Source: DTYU01 sp040757355
GTDB taxonomy: Bacteria > Bacillota > Desulfotomaculia > Desulfotomaculales > Ammonificaceae
Assembly (NCBI GenBank): GCA_040757355.1
Contig: JBFLWY010000005.1
Span: 24,480-88,479, forward strand
DNA length: 64,000 nucleotides
Direction of reading: 5' to 3'
The notes under the pieces were generated by a model that saw only the letters and a list, made by a program, of their open reading frames with translations, ran no database searches and was not told the DNA's origin. Of this stretch, positions 55,929-63,893 are shown piece by piece; position 1 is the stretch's first letter; every line of letters starts with the position of its first letter. Made by a program: the position numbers and the translations under genes.

Positions 55929-56210
55929 TTAAACAAACGCAACCCCGTGGATTTCCCCTTCGATGATTATCTCGTCCTCGAGAATGCTCCTTAGGACCAG
56001 ATTGCCGCCTGAAACGGCTACTTCGCCCGCCTGAACCAGGATCCGGACCATGTCCGGGCTGTAAGCTACAATCCCTCGGTGGTTCTCAACCAACACATGA
56101 ATATTCCCTGTAATAACTATTTTGGGAAGGTCCAGTGCAACTTCACCGGGTAGTTCCAGGGTTGCGGCTGCCTTTCTTTTTACCTGTTCACGCACTTCGC
56201 GCCAGCGCAT
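55929..56210 (-). CDS. yqfC: Sporulation protein YqfC
   Basis: A 93-residue YabP/YqfC-family protein. Characteristic stretches are LELPGEVALDLPKIVITGNI, HVLVENHRGIVAYSPDMVRI and LEDEIIIEGEIHGV. It heads the sporulation-phoH-era unit. An 82-bp gap to yqfD holds GTCGGTCGTCGGACGTCAG, a low-complexity repeat also seen in the sheath-cap spacer. Confidence 0.95.
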   Translation of the reverse strand: MRWREVREQVKRKAAATLELPGEVALDLPKIVITGNIHVLVENHRGIVAYSPDMVRILVQAGEVAVSGGNLVLRSILEDEIIIEGEIHGVAFV

Positions 56211-56301
56211 GTTAATTCCCCCTAAAAGGTGACAGTCCGGGTTCGTCCAGGTTTAAGTATTCCTGGTAGAATCTCTATGCCTCCGGGAGGGATAAAAATT
56301 A

Positions 56302-56329
56302 AAAAGTTGCCTTTTTAAAGGCAACTTTT
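56302..56329. terminator. Bidirectional intrinsic terminator after rpsU
   Basis: A perfect 13-bp inverted repeat AAAAGTTGCCTTT-TT-AAAGGCAACTTTT (56302-56329), flanked by A- and T-rich tails, 25 bp downstream of the rpsU stop. Confidence 0.9.
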
Positions 56330-56353
56330 ATTTACTTGGTGTCCTATCGTTCG

Positions 56354-56536
56354 CTAACTAAATGAGCGCCGCCGCCTGCGAGCCGCCTCTGACTTCTTTT
56401 TACGCCGCACGCTTGGTTTTTCATAATGCTCGTGGCGCCGGGCTTCAGCTAAAATACCAGCGCGCTGACACGTTCGCTTAAAACGCTTCAAGGCGCTGTC
56501 CAATGTCTCGTTCTTGCCCACCTTAATTTCTGCCAT
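56354..56536 (-). CDS. rpsU: 30S ribosomal protein bS21
   Basis: A 60-residue basic ribosomal protein with the family start EIKVGKNETLDSALKRFKRT and the Arg-rich end RRKKKSEAARRRRRSFS. Its own promoter lies at 56646-56674, and it has a terminator directly downstream, so it may be monocistronic. Confidence 0.98.
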   Translation of the reverse strand: MAEIKVGKNETLDSALKRFKRTCQRAGILAEARRHEHYEKPSVRRKKKSEAARRRRRSFS

Positions 56537-56645
56537 ACCATCCCTCCCTCCGCTTTATGAAGTACCAAAAACACGGAGGTACAATTACATCTTCTCATGC
56601 GTACAAATCGCATTACTAAAAGGTTTCCCGTTTTTGAACAATAAA

Positions 56646-56674
56646 ATATTAGCCGAAAATTTAAAAACTGTCAA
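56646..56674 (-). promoter_or_regulatory. Predicted promoter of rpsU
   Basis: TTGACA (56674-56669), 17-nt spacer, TAATAT (56651-56646) on the minus strand, immediately after the stop of the HIT gene. Confidence 0.7.
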
Positions 56675-57019
56675 CTATCCGGGAGGCCATCCGAGAGGAC
56701 GTCCGGCGATGAGGTGGTAGTGAAGGTGGAATATTAATTGTCCCCCACCACGCTGGCAGTTTGCCACCAAACGGAAGCCTTTTTCTGTCAGACCGAGTTC
56801 TTGGGCAATGTGAACCACTGCTTTATGAAGCCTGCCAACAAGGACTTCATCTTCCGGTTCCATCGCAAAAAAAGTGCTGATATGCTTTTTGGGGATGATA
56901 AGGATGTGCACCGGAGCTACAGGGTTGATATCTTTAAAGGCAAGGATTAAATCGTCTTCATAAACTACGGTGGCTGGAATCTCTTTCTTTACAATTCTAC
57001 AAAATAGACAATCTTCCAC
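56675..57019 (-). CDS. HIT-family nucleotide hydrolase (HinT-like)
   Basis: A 114-residue purine-nucleotide phosphoramidase-type protein. Zinc-like cysteines CLFC at residues 4-7 and the catalytic triad HLHYHLIAG (HxHxH) are present, with PVHILIIPKKHI and FKDINPVAPVH before it. The substrate in this organism is unknown. It lies between mtaB and rpsU, a usual Firmicutes location. Confidence 0.95.
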   Translation of the reverse strand: MEDCLFCRIVKKEIPATVVYEDDLILAFKDINPVAPVHILIIPKKHISTFFAMEPEDEVLVGRLHKAVVHIAQELGLTEKGFRLVANCQRGGGQLIFHLHYHLIAGRPLGWPPG

Positions 57020-57100
57020 ACCCTACACCTCCGGCTGTATTTATTCCACATTGATTATTAAAATCCTGCCAAAAAACAAACAAAATTCCACTGTCAACGC

Positions 57101-58417
57101 TCAGTTTATTGAAATTTTGCCCGATATTCGACCGTGGAGGACGTTTCCTTGTACTTCAGTAATCACGACATTTACCATCAAGCCGGACAGGGCGCCGTCA
57201 GCTTTAAACACTACCGGCAAGTAGTTTTCACTAAGCCCTTCCCACAATTCAGCAGCGTTTTTTCCTTCAACGAGGACGGTTACCCTTCGGCCTTGAAACC
57301 GTTTGGCGTACGAGTGTGCCAGGCCGGTGCCTGTGTCGAGCATTATCTTAAGGCGCTGTTCTTTTACCGTTCCGGGCACCTGGTCGGGGAACCGGGCAGC
57401 CGGGGTTCCGGGACGGGCAGAAAACTTAAAAACATGCAGTCCGCTGAAACCTATGCTGCGAACAAAAGAGACCGTGTTGGTAAAAGCGGATTCGGTTTCA
57501 CCCGGAAAGCCGACCATTACGTCAGTGGTTATGGCGATATCCGGAACCCGCTTGCGGAGAGACTGCACCGCCTCCCGGTATTCGGCAGCGGTATAGCGCC
57601 GCCCCATGCGTTGGAGAACGGCATCGTCCCCGCTTTGTAAGGGAATGTGGAGGTGCGGACAAAACCGCGCGTCCTCCGCCAGCAGTTCGACCAGGGCAGG
57701 CGACACCTCTTTGGGTTCAATCGAACTGAGCCTTAACCGGCAAAGACCCGGCAGTTTTAAAATCTGCGAGATAAGTCCGGGCAAATTTACAGGTGTTTGC
57801 AGGTCAATGCCGTAATGTCCGATATGAATACCCGTAAGTACCAGTTCTTTGAAACCGGCGTCGAGCAACCGCCCCGCTTCCCTGAGCACCGCATCCGGCC
57901 GCCGGCTCCTAAGGGGACCGCGTGCGTAAGGGACCACGCAAAAGGTGCAAAAATCCCGGCAGCCTTCCTGAATTTTGAGGTATGCACGCGTCCGGGAGGT
58001 AAAAAGGGCAGGGAGTTCCTCAAATTCACATCCTGCAGGAAAATCCTTAACGGCAATCACCTGGCGACCTGTTGTCATTGCCTCTTCGACGAGGTCAACC
58101 AGCTTGTCTCGTCCTACGGTGCCTATCACCACATCAACGCCGGAAATACCCGCTACCGCTTCCGGGTCTAACTGCGCATAGCAGCCGGTGACCACCACTA
58201 CTGCGCTAGGGTTTCTGCGGACGGCCCGCCGTACCGCCTTACGGGATTTTTGGTCCGCCGTCCGGGTGACTGTACAAGTGTTTATAACGTAGACGTCGGC
58301 AACGGTTTCAAAGTCCTCTACCACCTTGTACCCCCGCCGGGCGAACAACGAGGCCAAGGCCGCGGATTCATATTGGTTTACTTTACAGCCCAGCGTATAT
58401 AACGCTACAGATTTCAT
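57101..58417 (-). CDS. mtaB: tRNA t6A37 methylthiotransferase MtaB
   Basis: A 438-residue radical-SAM enzyme that makes ms2t6A at position 37 of tRNAs. The N-terminal cluster cysteines lie in TLGCKVNQYES, VINTCTVTRTADQ and VTGCYAQLDP. The radical SAM motif is CRDFCTFC. A C-terminal TRAM-like domain (VTVLVEGKNAAELWEGLSEN) is present. It ends 100 bp before the HIT start and follows rsmE by 6 bp. Confidence 0.97.
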   Translation of the reverse strand: MKSVALYTLGCKVNQYESAALASLFARRGYKVVEDFETVADVYVINTCTVTRTADQKSRKAVRRAVRRNPSAVVVVTGCYAQLDPEAVAGISGVDVVIGTVGRDKLVDLVEEAMTTGRQVIAVKDFPAGCEFEELPALFTSRTRAYLKIQEGCRDFCTFCVVPYARGPLRSRRPDAVLREAGRLLDAGFKELVLTGIHIGHYGIDLQTPVNLPGLISQILKLPGLCRLRLSSIEPKEVSPALVELLAEDARFCPHLHIPLQSGDDAVLQRMGRRYTAAEYREAVQSLRKRVPDIAITTDVMVGFPGETESAFTNTVSFVRSIGFSGLHVFKFSARPGTPAARFPDQVPGTVKEQRLKIMLDTGTGLAHSYAKRFQGRRVTVLVEGKNAAELWEGLSENYLPVVFKADGALSGLMVNVVITEVQGNVLHGRISGKISIN

Positions 58418-58423
58418 CGTAAC

Positions 58424-59188
58424 CTACCCGATCTCCCCAAAGGTGTACATAACCAAGGCCAATGTAGTAATTCCGGCTGTTTCCGTGCGGAGGATCCGCC
58501 TGCCCAAGGTAACGGTTATAATACCCCGTGCTCGCGCTGCATCCACTTCCGAGAGGCTGAACCCCCCTTCCGGCCCGATAAAGATCGAGACTGCCCTGGG
58601 ACTTTTCCCGGTCAGACATTCACGCAGTGAAACAGCCTCTTCACCCTCCCAAGGCAGAATCCCGAGATGTAAAAGTGAAGAAGATCCATTTTTATCCCTG
58701 GGAACGAGCAGGTTCAACGCATCTTCGAAAGACATTACCGGCTCTACTTCAGGAGCTACCGTACGGCCGCATTGCCGCGCAGCCTCAATTGATATCTTCC
58801 GCCAGCGTTCCCGTCGTTTTGCCCCGCGCTCTGCATTAAGACGCACCACCACGCGTTCCGTAACAACCGGTACTATGCGCACTACCCCCAGTTCGGTGGC
58901 CTTCTGGACAACAAGATCCATTTTATCCCCCTTCGGGACGGCCTGGAACAGGGTAACCGCAAGTGAGGGCTCCGTAGCAGATTGAACCTCCCCAACAGTA
59001 TCGAGGTATAAATTTTTACCGTCTGCCCTTTTTATCACTGCCCTGAAAGCCCGCCCTTTACCGTCCAGGACCGTTAACGTGTCCTGAGGGCCCAACCGCA
59101 GCACACGTGTAATATAGTGTGCGTCCTCTCCGGTTATAAACAGGGTATTACCATGCCATTGTTCCCGCGGCACGAAAACCCTGGTCAA
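58424..59188 (-). CDS. rsmE: 16S rRNA m3U1498 methyltransferase RsmE
   Basis: A 254-residue SPOUT methyltransferase. I prefer TTG at 59188 (opening LTRVFVPREQWHGNTLFITG, with GGGGGGAGAAAG upstream) over a frame opening at 59236. An N-terminal PUA-like part precedes the SPOUT knot SIFIGPEGGFSLSEVDAARA and LGRRILRTETAGITTLALVM. Immediately downstream is mtaB. Confidence 0.95.
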   Translation of the reverse strand: MTRVFVPREQWHGNTLFITGEDAHYITRVLRLGPQDTLTVLDGKGRAFRAVIKRADGKNLYLDTVGEVQSATEPSLAVTLFQAVPKGDKMDLVVQKATELGVVRIVPVVTERVVVRLNAERGAKRRERWRKISIEAARQCGRTVAPEVEPVMSFEDALNLLVPRDKNGSSSLLHLGILPWEGEEAVSLRECLTGKSPRAVSIFIGPEGGFSLSEVDAARARGIITVTLGRRILRTETAGITTLALVMYTFGEIG

Positions 59189-59270
59189 TGCTTTCTCCCC
59201 CCTGAATAGTACTGCAGTATCTTCCAGGATTACCATCTGCTGAAGCGGCCCCTGCTGTTATCACTAAGGC

Positions 59271-59367
59271 GCTCAGCGCTCAGTTGGTAGTTACTTTTTA
59301 CTAATGCATATCGTAACCCCCGGCTAGCCTCACCGACCGTGCGCAAACACAACTCTGAGTGCTGGGC
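59271..59367. repeat. Palindromic element copy I (degenerate left end)
   Basis: Left end GCTCAGCGCTCA (two differences from GCCCAGCACTCA) and intact right end TGAGTGCTGGGC (59356-59367), 97 bp. It lies upstream of rsmE and downstream of the zinc-ribbon gene. The rest of the 350-bp gap holds only the terminator at 59421-59449. Confidence 0.7.
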
Positions 59368-59420
59368 ATGGGCTACTCCTCCGGTTAAGTATACCACAAC
59401 ACTTCAGTTTTAACGTAAAA

Positions 59421-59449
59421 CTAAAAAGCCCACAATTCGTAGGCTTTTC
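59421..59449 (-). terminator. Intrinsic terminator of the zinc-ribbon gene
   Basis: On the minus strand AAAAGCC...GGCTTTTT (59448-59424) ends in a T-rich stretch, about 90 bp after the stop of the gene at 59540-59749. Confidence 0.65.
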
Positions 59450-59539
59450 GTGTTATCCAATGCTTTTCAAGAAAACCAGACGGGGAATAGTGCCGTTAAG
59501 CAGAAGGCTTACTGGAAAAACAAATTGCGGTAGAACCGG

Positions 59540-59749
59540 TTACTTCTTGGAGAAAAGGGCCTCATAGCGGCGGTAAGACCACTTCTTTTCAAACGGTACA
59601 GCAGTTTTACCGTTCTCCTTCTCACCGGCGCTAGTCGGCATCGGTGGTTGATCCCAAAGATCGCGTCTGCAGTGAGGACAGATCCAGGAACCTTTATCAG
59701 CCGCGCTGTACGACCATTTGCCGCAAGTCGGACATTTCTTTGCGAACAC
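59540..59749 (-). CDS. Small zinc-ribbon protein (paralogue)
   Basis: 69 residues, GTG start at 59749 after AAGGGGTGG. The motif CPTCGKWSYSAADKGSWICP with CRRDLW is like that of the 81-residue protein at 8413-8658. The remaining 40 residues are charged, with KKWSYRRYEALFSKK at the end. It is divergent from an XRE regulator. Function unknown. Confidence 0.75.
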   Translation of the reverse strand: MFAKKCPTCGKWSYSAADKGSWICPHCRRDLWDQPPMPTSAGEKENGKTAVPFEKKWSYRRYEALFSKK

Positions 59750-59957
59750 GGTAACCCACCCCTTAAGCTGATCTTGCTGTCGTGAATCTCCGTACCAATT
59801 TCATCATTTCTTTATCTTTACAAGGAAAATCAATACACAGTTATAATTATTTTGGTGCCGTAAAGCCCCTTTGTCAAGAAAAAATTTGTCAAACTGGAAC
59901 ATAAAATTTTGTTCAAAAGTGATAAACTATTAAATTAATTGTATTAAGAGGTGGGAC

Positions 59958-60332
59958 ATGAATCTATCAGACCGGCTCAAAACGCTGCGAAAATCCAAAG
60001 GATGGACCCAAGAAGAACTTGCTGCTCGAACCGGTGTGACCAGAGATACCATCGCTGGCTACGAATCGAAAGTAAAGCGCCGACAACCCAATCCGGACAT
60101 GCTCATAAGATTTGCAAAGACCTTCGGTGTTACAGTTGATTATCTTTTGGGATTGACAGACAACAGCATAGCCGAAGAAAGGGCCGAGTATAATACAGGC
60201 ATCAACTCGGAACAGATTATGATTCTTGTTCCCTGCGGCTCCGGTCGTTTTGAAATCCGGCCCGCCGGGGACGAACTGGTACAACTGATTAAAGCTTGGC
60301 TGGCCCAGCAACAGCATTCGAAAAAGCGATAG
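59958..60332 (+). CDS. XRE-family regulator
   Basis: A 124-residue protein. Residues 1-66 are a helix-turn-helix (RLKTLRKSKGWTQEELAART, TIAGYESKVKRRQPNPDMLI, TFGVTVDYLLG). The C-terminal 55 residues (IMILVPCGSGRFEIRPAGDE) form a short beta-rich region without S24 features. The ATG at 59958 has AAGAGGTGGG upstream. It pairs with the divergent zinc ribbon, echoing the 8.4-9.8 kb locus. A terminator follows at 60377. Confidence 0.88.
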   Translation: MNLSDRLKTLRKSKGWTQEELAARTGVTRDTIAGYESKVKRRQPNPDMLIRFAKTFGVTVDYLLGLTDNSIAEERAEYNTGINSEQIMILVPCGSGRFEIRPAGDELVQLIKAWLAQQQHSKKR

Positions 60333-60376
60333 CTGTCCCAACTAGGAAGTCGAGTGAGTAATTACGGAATAAAATA

Positions 60377-60400
60377 AACCTCCCCATGCGGGAGGTTTTT
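60377..60400 (+). terminator. Intrinsic terminator of the XRE gene
   Basis: AACCTCCC-CATGC-GGGAGGTT followed by TTT on the plus strand; on the minus strand it may also stop the tRNA transcript that ends at 60406. Confidence 0.85.
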
Positions 60401-60405
60401 ACTGC

Positions 60406-60481
60406 TGGTAGCGCTAACGGGATTCGAACCCGTGTCTCCGCCTTGAGAGGGCGGTGTCCTGGGCCCCTAGACGATAGCGCC
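60406..60481 (-). tRNA. tRNA-Glu (anticodon CUC)
   Basis: A 76-nt minus-strand tRNA starting GGCGCTATCGTCTAGG, anticodon loop CTCTCAA on CCGCC/GGCGG, T loop GTTCGAATC and encoded CCA. It is cotranscribed with tRNA-Gln 27 bp upstream. Confidence 0.96.
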
Positions 60482-60508
60482 GTTCGGTTGTCAGTTGTGT
60501 TTCTTAAT

Positions 60509-60582
60509 TGGCTGCGGGACCAGGATTCGAACCTAGACTACATGGTCCAGAGCCATGCGTGCTACCGTTACACCATCCCGCA
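60509..60582 (-). tRNA. tRNA-Gln (anticodon CUG)
   Basis: A 74-nt minus-strand tRNA starting TGCGGGATGGTGTAACGG, with the U1-A72 pair usual for tRNA-Gln, anticodon loop CTCTGGA on CATGG/CCATG, and encoded CCA. Confidence 0.96.
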
Positions 60583-60699
60583 ATCCGCTGAAACCGGTGA
60601 AAACCTTTTCCTGGGTCAATGGGAAGTGTGATGTTTTCACAGCTTCCGCCGATTTCCCGCTGAAGCACTCTATATAAGTGAGAGCTCGCGACAACACTA

Positions 60700-60729
60700 A
60701 TTATACTACAACGCCTTCTACCTTGACAA
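60700..60729 (-). promoter_or_regulatory. Predicted promoter of the tRNA-Gln/tRNA-Glu unit
   Basis: TTGTCA (60729-60724), 18-nt spacer, TATAAT (60705-60700) on the minus strand, about 115 bp upstream of tRNA-Gln. Confidence 0.65.
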
Positions 60730-60744
60730 GGGGAAGACTCCTCT

Positions 60745-60785
60745 TCTGACAATAGTACTTCTTTCGATAGGCGCGGCGATGAGCT
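60745..60785. repeat. Partial copy of the rpoB/rpoC leader-element left flank
   Basis: AATAGTACTTCTTTCGATAG and GGCGCGGCGATGAGCTT repeat the left edge of the blocks around elements A and B with two or three differences. The CCCAGCACTCA core is missing. The following gene fragment starts inside it. Confidence 0.7.
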
Positions 60786-61063
60786 TCACCCTGATTCGTT
60801 ACGGTGAAACGCTCTGGAACCACGCCTTAAAGTACCAGGGTCATACGGTCATCGGTTTAAGCGAACGGGGCGTGAAACAGGCCGCAGCTTTAGCAAAGCG
60901 TCTCAGTTCCGAAAGGTTTGCTGCTTTTTATGCCTCTGATCTTTGCCGGACGATTGACACGGCTCGAATTATCGCCGAACCGCACGGCGGAGCAGTCATT
61001 TCGCTTCCCGCGCCGCGCCTGCCACAATCGCCGCCAAGGAAAGAAGAACTTGCCCGGCAATAG
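60779..61063 (+). pseudogene. Truncated histidine phosphatase (phosphoglycerate-mutase family)
   Basis: A 94-codon frame that matches only the N-terminal half of the family (about 200 residues): SFTLIRYGETLWN, YQGHTVIGLSERGVKQAAAL, FYASDLCRTIDTARIIAE. The catalytic RHGE has become RYGE, which removes the phosphate-accepting histidine. There is no ribosome binding site, the start lies in a repeat fragment, and after HGGAV the sequence runs into the reverse-strand exchanger remnant. It is a dead fragment. Confidence 0.8.
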
Positions 61064-61620
61064 GCCAGATGGAAGGCTCTTTATGGTTGCGGGCCAGGAA
61101 AAGCGTTTTCAGTTCCTCCTCTTCCGCGAGGCGTTTCCCTGCGGTGAAGGTCCGGTAGACAAAGTAGACGTAGAGGAACACCAGGTAGGCTGCGGCCACG
61201 TGCCTTCCGAGAGGCGGGAGGAAAGCCGCGCCTACGGCCACCGGGTACAGAACGAGAAAGAAAAAAAAGGGCGCACCGGACGGCACCACCCGTCTGCAAG
61301 TGATACCGGTCAGCGCGTTCGCGGCAGGTGATGGTTGCCACACCCGTGATCACTAAGGCCAGCGTGCCGAGCATGAAAGGAGCGCCTAAAATGGCTCCGA
61401 TGCCTACCTCATGCCCGACGGCGCCTCCACCCAGCAAAACGGCAACGATGGAGATGATGCTTTCGGGCAGGGCGGTGCCTACCGCTGCCAGCACGCTTCC
61501 CACGGCGCCCCTAGTAAGGTTGAGTTTGGCTCCTAACCACTCGACTCCGTTAGTGAAGAGCTTGGCCCCCAAGAAGATGACGGCGAAACTAACGAGCAGT
61601 TCGGTGACCGGTGTACCCAC
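60996..61620 (-). pseudogene. Broken Ca2+/Na+ (CaCA) exchanger gene
   Basis: The GTG start at 61620 has GGAGGG upstream. The first frame gives LFTNGVEWLGAKLNLTRGAV, GSVLAAVGTALPESIISIVA and VGHEVGIGAILGAPFMLGTL, the alpha-1 repeat of CaCA exchangers. The frame is lost at a run of eight A (61261-61268; T on the coding strand). Removing one base joins it to FFLVLYPVAVGAAFLPP, which continues to 60996. The second alpha repeat is missing, so the gene is truncated as well as frameshifted. Confidence 0.8.
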
Positions 61621-61819
61621 TTCTTTTACCCTCCAGCGGGGTAGCTACCAGGTAAAATACGCTTTCGGATGAAGTATTTCCTGCTGCTGAGCTGCTGTAA
61701 ATGCTCAAGGCGCCGGTAAAAATGGCGAAAATAGTGGCGGTATAATTGCGGCGGAAGAAGTTTTTGGCCGCCTTATCCCCGGTTCTTCGTCGGGCGGGGC
61801 CTACGGCGGCCAGGATTGG

Positions 61820-62665
61820 TTACTTCACCGTCACCACGTAGGGCGGGACCGCCCAGTAAAGCGGCGGGTTTGTGCCCAGCCCCAGATAGAGCCGGTACTT
61901 ACCGGGCGGCATCTCCGGGTCGATTTCCACCGTCTGGTCGAAATGGCCCATCTGGTTTCTTTGTCCGCCGGGGCCGTACCAATAGGTGGAAAAGGCCGTT
62001 TCGTAGCTGTAGGGGTATTTTGTCGTCTCAGGCTCCGGCATGAAGGCGACGCTTACCTCCTCTACGGAGGCAAGCGCCTTAGGCAAATGGAGATCAAACG
62101 CGAGCTTACACCCCTTACCGCGCTCCGCCACCGCGGGCACCTGGCTGACCACGTTCTGGAAGGGATTGCGGTTGCCTGCCAAATAATCGGCCAGCTCTTG
62201 CGGGAGGGGCATCCCGCGGGCGAGCCGCCAGTTGCCGTTGCGCTTGATCAGGTAGAAGGCGAACCGCCAGTCGCCCTCCTGCCCGATGCCCCAGCGGTGC
62301 GCCTCTTTGCCGGGGGCAATATGCGCCCGCGCCAGGCAGCCGATCTCGTCGCCGCGGGCGCTGACCGTGAAGGTGGGCCCCGCCGCCACGCCGGTAAGGC
62401 GCACCACGTCTGGCGGGACCTTCGCGCTGAAGGTGGCTTCTAAAAGCCCCACGCCGGGCCAGACCAGCGCTTTGGGGTGCTCCAGGTAGCCCGCCGCCTT
62501 TTGGTAGTTGCTGCGCGCGATGGCGTTAAGGTAGGCGGTCACCACCTGTTCGGGGCTGTGCGCTGCGGGTTTGAGTGCGCCGCCGCCCGGTGTTCCTCCC
62601 GGGCTGCCGCGCCCGCAGCCGGCGATGAAAAATAAGAGTGTAAGGATGAGTAACCCTGTTCGCAT
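61820..62665 (-). CDS. Uncharacterised lipoprotein
   Basis: A 281-residue lipoprotein. ATG at 62665 is preceded by GGGGGTTAAGT. The signal peptide TGLLILTLLFFIAGC has a lipobox Cys, then a Gly/Pro linker. Residues ~40-150 resemble an NTF2-like/DUF4878-type fold (SPEQVVTAYLNAIARSNYQK, WRFAFYLIKRNGNWRLARGM). The rest is a beta-rich domain (YPYSYETAFSTYWYGPGG) of unknown type. It faces the same way as the stalk-domain protein upstream. A 200-bp gap downstream has no clear gene. Confidence 0.8.
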   Translation of the reverse strand: MRTGLLILTLLFFIAGCGRGSPGGTPGGGALKPAAHSPEQVVTAYLNAIARSNYQKAAGYLEHPKALVWPGVGLLEATFSAKVPPDVVRLTGVAAGPTFTVSARGDEIGCLARAHIAPGKEAHRWGIGQEGDWRFAFYLIKRNGNWRLARGMPLPQELADYLAGNRNPFQNVVSQVPAVAERGKGCKLAFDLHLPKALASVEEVSVAFMPEPETTKYPYSYETAFSTYWYGPGGQRNQMGHFDQTVEIDPEMPPGKYRLYLGLGTNPPLYWAVPPYVVTVK

Positions 62666-62798
62666 ACTTAACCCCCGTTTCAACTAGTTTAGCCTGTAGA
62701 TGCTCCTAGTGCGCCCACCGCTTGCACCCCGAGCGCGCTTCCTTATTCCACCGCGACGCGCTTTTTTCACTGCCGGTTTCCCTTCTGTGGTTCAACCG

Positions 62799-63872
62799 TT
62801 ACGGGCCGGTGCCGCCGGAAAGCACCCGCCAGGGGCCGCCCGGGCCGTCCCGGAGGACGTAATAGAAGTAGGTGTGCGTCCCAGACGGCAGGATCGGACC
62901 GGCGTAAGGCTGGTAGTAGGTGATGTCGAACAGCTTGTGGTAGGCCGGGTCGCGCTTGTCCTCCAGCAGGAGCGGCCTTGGCGTGAGCTTTTTCAGAGTG
63001 CACCCTTTGAAATCATGCGCGAAGCGGGCGTGGATGGCTTCCTCTGGCGTGGCGTAGCCTGGCTGGTTCAGGAACCCCTCCGGGTAGACCTTCAGGAGCC
63101 AGCCCGGCGCGGTAGAGGTTAGCCCGTCCACTATCACCGCAGCCGGGTAGATACCGGCTGTAGCCGGCGCTATGCAACCCACACCCCATTCGTCCGGGCC
63201 GGCCGGGCGGAGAGTGATCTGGTCAGTGTTTTGCCAGTAGCCGTCGAGCGGCTCCTGCGACGCCGGGCCGCCCGCGCCCCGCAACCGCACCACCGGTGCA
63301 CCTGTCACCGGACTGCTTATCTGGGCCGTGATCGTGAGCGCGCCTTCCGGCGCTACCGGGTTCGGGTCGAAGCGCAGCACTTGCACCACCGGCACCGCTC
63401 CCGGTTGCAGGACCACGGTCCGGGTGGCCGCCTCCCAGCCGGCGGTATAACCCAGACCCGCCGCCACGTAGCGCGCCGGCAGGCAAAGCCGCCCCGCCTT
63501 CACCTGGGGCGCCACCTCCATCAGGAGGGAGACCGCAGCGCCGGCCTTGCTAATCACCATCGTCCTGCTCCCAACCTGCAGCCGGAGGGTGATGTCGGCT
63601 TTCTGCAGCGTAACCGTCCGGGCGGCGCTGTCCCAGCGGATGCCCGCTTCCGGCACTCCTAGCGCCAGCGCCAGGTAGCGCACGGGCACGTATGTCCGCC
63701 CTGCCGCCGCGTAGGGCGCCGCATCCATCTGGTAGCTCCGACCGTCAACCATGTAAGAGCGCTGTCCGAGCCGGAAGCGGGCCTCCTGCGCTTGTGCCGG
63801 CACCGCGAGCAGGAGTATCACCAGGAAAGCGAGCGTTAACTGGCAAAAGGCTTTCGGTAAGCGCATTTTCAT
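62799..63872 (-). CDS. Secreted protein with copper-amine-oxidase N-terminal (stalk) domains
   Basis: A 357-residue exported protein. The signal peptide is LPKAFCQLTLAFLVILLLAV ending AQA. Two stalk-domain repeats follow: YVPVRYLALALGVPEAGIRW then TVTLQKADITLRLQVGSRTM, and LCLPARYVAAGLGYTAGWEA. A beta-sandwich region comes next (FDPNPVAPEGALTITAQISS) and then an unfamiliar ~110-residue C-terminus. Stalk domains are common on Gram-positive cell-surface proteins of thermophilic Clostridia; the role is unknown. Confidence 0.85.
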   Translation of the reverse strand: MKMRLPKAFCQLTLAFLVILLLAVPAQAQEARFRLGQRSYMVDGRSYQMDAAPYAAAGRTYVPVRYLALALGVPEAGIRWDSAARTVTLQKADITLRLQVGSRTMVISKAGAAVSLLMEVAPQVKAGRLCLPARYVAAGLGYTAGWEAATRTVVLQPGAVPVVQVLRFDPNPVAPEGALTITAQISSPVTGAPVVRLRGAGGPASQEPLDGYWQNTDQITLRPAGPDEWGVGCIAPATAGIYPAAVIVDGLTSTAPGWLLKVYPEGFLNQPGYATPEEAIHARFAHDFKGCTLKKLTPRPLLLEDKRDPAYHKLFDITYYQPYAGPILPSGTHTYFYYVLRDGPGGPWRVLSGGTGP

Positions 63873-63893
63873 CCTCTCCTCCGAAAATAGACT

